Source of the DNA: DATDPY01 sp964395765
GTDB taxonomy: Bacteria > Bacteroidota > Bacteroidia > Cytophagales > Cyclobacteriaceae
Length of the DNA: 58,489 nt
NCBI GenBank assembly: GCA_964395765.1
Contig: CAYNCU010000002.1
Coordinates: 1 to 58,489, forward strand
Direction of reading: 5' to 3'
A model generated the notes under the pieces. It was not told the DNA's origin, ran no database searches, and saw nothing but the letters and a program-made list of their open reading frames with translations. This document shows, in pieces, positions 56,339-58,489 of this stretch. Made by a program: the position numbers and the translations under genes. Each line of letters starts with the position of its first letter. The first letter of the stretch is position 1.

Positions 56339-56640
56339 TTTTCGTTATTATTACGGGCAAAATTTTCGCCGGAAATTCATTCCCTGATCCTGCTTAAATC
56401 CTCCAAACGAACTATCCTCTGCCTATTTGTCTGCCGTTTGGAAAGCCTTTGCATTTCTCGGTATTTACAACTATTTTTATCGCCCCTTCTCGCCCATGGG
56501 TTGCGCTTTCGGTAACCTATGGCGGAGCGCGAAAACCGCTTCTGGTGCATACGCCAAGGCTACAGCGCCATGATGCGAAGCAAGGCGGGAGTTTTATCCC
56601 GGATATTTTTGAAATTTTTTAACTTAAAGTTCTGTGCATT
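56339..56640. other. intergenic region with a GC-rich, structured segment
   Basis: 302 bases without a supported gene. From about 56481 to 56600 the base content becomes much richer in G and C than its neighbours. 56491-56502 (cgcccatgggtt) pairs with 56514-56524 (aacctatggcg) around the loop gcgctttcggt, with one bulged base. More short complementary pieces follow (gcgcgaaaaccgc, agcgccatgatgc). A TATTTTTG at 56604-56611 could be a -7 element for the EF-G-like gene. Confidence 0.5.
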
Positions 56641-58489
56641 ATGAAAATTTACGATGACAAGCATATTAAAAATATTGTATTATTAGGAAGTTCCAAATCC
56701 GGTAAAACCACCCTGGCCGAAACCATGCTTTTTGAAGCCGGCCTTCTGCACAGAAGGGGAACGGTGGAAGATCACAATACAGTTTCCGACTACCATGACA
56801 TTGAACATGAACGGGGAAGTTCCGTCTATGCAACTTCCATGCATAGCGAATGGAGAGATTATAAGATAAATCTCGTGGATACTCCGGGCCTTGACGATTT
56901 CATGGGTGAAATAGTTTCTTCCATGAGAGTAGCCGACAATTGTCTGATAACTATTAATGCCCAACATGGTGTTGAAGTTAATACTGAATTGATCTGGAAT
57001 TACGTAGGGCAGTTTAACAAGCCTGTCATATTTGTTATCAACCAGCTTGACCATCTCAAATCGAATTTTGACGGCGCCTATGAAAGCCTGAAAAAACGAT
57101 TCGGCGGCCCTGTGATACTCATGCAATACCCCTTAAACCAGGGTGAAAATTTTAATTCGATCATTGACCTGCTCAAGATGACCTTGTATAAATTTCCGCC
57201 GGACGGAGGCAAGCCGGAAAAACTGCCTATACCTGATGGGGAAAAAGAACGTGCAAATGCTCTCCACAACGAACTGGTGGAAAAGGCAGCCGAAAATGAC
57301 GAAAAACTAATGGAGCTATATTTTGAAAAAGGGAGTCTTGATGAAGATGAATTAAAGCAAGGTCTTAAAATCGGTATGTTGAAACAACAGGTTTTTCCTG
57401 TTTTCTGTGTTTCAGCCAAGAAAAATATGGGAAGCGGAAGACTGATGGGATTTATTGACAATGTTTCGCCTTCTGCCATAGAAATGAACCCGGAGAAGAC
57501 TGTCGATGGCAAGGAAATTCCCTGTGATCCCTCCAAGCCTGCATCGATTTTTGTATTTAAGACCATCAACGAGGCTTTTCTGGGCAAGGTAACTTTTTTT
57601 AAAGTTTGTACAGGGGAAATCAAAACGGGAACAGAATTAATCAATGCCCGCACCGAACAGAGTGAAAAGATAAACCAGTTATTCATCATGGACGGCAAGA
57701 ACCGGAATGTTGTCGACAGCCTGAAAGCGGGGGATATAGGAGCAACGGTAAAATTAAAAGACACCCGGACCAATGACTCTCTGAGCGTAAAGGAATTTCC
57801 CGTTCAATACCAGCCCCTGGTCTTTCCAGATCCGCGGATCCAATCGGCTATAAAGGCCAAGGACAAAAATGATGAAGAAAAATTAAGTGAAGCATTAAAG
57901 GAAATTCATGAAGAGGATCCTACCCTGATCGTCGGTTTTTCCAGGGAGCTTAAACAAATGCTGATCGAAGGCCAGGGAGAACTGCATTTTGCAGTGACCG
58001 ACTGGAAACTCAGAAAAATATATAATATTGAAAGCGAACTTGAAAAACCCAAAATTCCGTACCGCGAAACAATCCAGAAAAGTGCGGATGCCAGTTACCG
58101 CCATAAAAAGCAATCCGGCGGTGCCGGTCAGTTCGGGGAGGTATATTTACGCGTTGAAGCTTACTATGACGGTATGCCGGACCCTGACGATCTGAATGTG
58201 AGAGGAAGAGAAATAATAGATCTTGACTGGGGAGGGAAACTTGTTTTTTATAACTGTATTGTAGGCGGCGTAATTGATCAACGTTTTATACCATCCATCC
58301 TGAAAGGAGTAATGGAGAAAATGGAAGAAGGCCCGTTGACCGGTTCCTATGTGCGCGATGTTAGAGTATGTGTATATGACGGCAAAATGCATCCGGTAGA
58401 TTCCAATGATATTTCCTTTAAAATTGCCGGCGCCCAGGCCTTTAAGAAGGCATTTGTAGAAGCAAGTCCCAAGATCAATGAACCGGTCT
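56641..58489 (+). CDS. elongation factor G-like GTPase (partial, runs off the window)
   Basis: Open from the ATG at 56641 to the right edge, 616 codons with no stop. G1 is GSSKSGKTTL and G3 is LVDTPGLDDFMGE. G4 reads INQLDH, with Gln where NKxD has Lys, and the switch I region reads EHERGSSVYAT in place of the usual RGITI. Domain II follows (ASIFVFKTINEAFLGKVTFFKVC), then GEGQGELHF-like MLIEGQGELHFAVTDWKL and SGGAGQFGEVYLRVE of domain IV. This is the EF-G paralogue common in Bacteroidota, distinct from the main fusA. Long minus-strand frames across it are shadows. Confidence 0.9.
   Translation, partial: MKIYDDKHIKNIVLLGSSKSGKTTLAETMLFEAGLLHRRGTVEDHNTVSDYHDIEHERGSSVYATSMHSEWRDYKINLVDTPGLDDFMGEIVSSMRVADNCLITINAQHGVEVNTELIWNYVGQFNKPVIFVINQLDHLKSNFDGAYESLKKRFGGPVILMQYPLNQGENFNSIIDLLKMTLYKFPPDGGKPEKLPIPDGEKERANALHNELVEKAAENDEKLMELYFEKGSLDEDELKQGLKIGMLKQQVFPVFCVSAKKNMGSGRLMGFIDNVSPSAIEMNPEKTVDGKEIPCDPSKPASIFVFKTINEAFLGKVTFFKVCTGEIKTGTELINARTEQSEKINQLFIMDGKNRNVVDSLKAGDIGATVKLKDTRTNDSLSVKEFPVQYQPLVFPDPRIQSAIKAKDKNDEEKLSEALKEIHEEDPTLIVGFSRELKQMLIEGQGELHFAVTDWKLRKIYNIESELEKPKIPYRETIQKSADASYRHKKQSGGAGQFGEVYLRVEAYYDGMPDPDDLNVRGREIIDLDWGGKLVFYNCIVGGVIDQRFIPSILKGVMEKMEEGPLTGSYVRDVRVCVYDGKMHPVDSNDISFKIAGAQAFKKAFVEASPKINEPV

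Noticed and set aside
56683..58392. Long minus-strand frames (56683-57126, 57078-57773, 57895-58113, 58147-58392)
   Set aside because: They lie opposite a continuous EF-G-like frame with clear GTPase motifs on the plus strand.
1..58489. CRISPR array, tRNA or rRNA genes, prophage, defence island
   Set aside because: No regularly spaced repeats, no cloverleaf-like or rRNA sequence, and no phage, Cas, restriction or toxin-antitoxin genes were seen.

Overview
The window is a contiguous piece of an AT-rich Bacteroidota chromosome. This is inferred from several points. Genes largely lack Shine-Dalgarno sites. Promoters of the Bacteroidota type (TTTG about 20 nt before TAnnTTTG) occur upstream of rpmB and ppiD. 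The rpmB-rpmG-DUF4295-ftsY-rimO block is typical of the phylum, and bshC (bacillithiol), DUF6048/DUF6452, DUF6249 and a DUF4105/Lnb-type protein are all present. The order cannot be fixed from sequence alone. No rRNA, tRNA, CRISPR array, transposase or phage gene was seen, so this reads as ordinary chromosomal backbone with a few odd loci.

Layout. 1-774: tail of a gene and a small Rieske-like lipoprotein. 837-8357 (minus): an FAD oxidoreductase, a MoxR ATPase and three tandem parvulin/SurA-type periplasmic chaperones. The surA copy carries a foreign lipocalin-like segment inside its first parvulin domain and an in-frame stop near its 3' end. 8420-11205 (minus): a partner-switching module (anti-sigma kinase, STAS antagonist, membrane GAF-SpoIIE phosphatase whose catalytic core looks shortened). 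11206-11587: AT-rich gap with DnaA-box-like sites. 11588-19157: ClC transporter, unknown 512-aa protein, serine acetyltransferase, S9 peptidase, small basic protein, phosphoesterase. 19235-21703: cytochrome bd oxidase. 21777-29770: aldo/keto reductase, TPR-SpoIIE phosphatase, RecX, DinB-like, NRDE/TANGO2, ATP-grasp, small secreted protein, radical SAM/SPASM.

29784-39638 (minus): a 47-aa membrane ORF, inositol monophosphatase, RsmI, pterin dehydratase, DUF4105/Lnb, a lipoprotein-type methyltransferase, PpiD, CNNM/CorC protein, a 52-aa membrane ORF, LptC and a TPR protein. 40016-46598: CoaX, AnmK, YraN, ManA, LipB, unknown, MORN protein, ornithine aminotransferase. 46751-51114: ribosomal L28/L33, DUF4295, FtsY, DUF6048/6452, RimO. 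51283-55232: BshC, MnmD, IspF, beta-barrel protein, DUF6249. 55371-58489: ECF sigma factor, a small membrane partner and an EF-G-like GTPase that runs off the right edge.

A recurring theme is envelope biogenesis: SurA/PpiD-type chaperones, LptC, Lnb-type lipoprotein acylation, AnmK and a CNNM protein. The most unusual item is the surA gene with a circularly permuted lipocalin-like insertion. The shortened PP2C core of the partner-switching phosphatase and a methyltransferase with a lipoprotein signal peptide come next.
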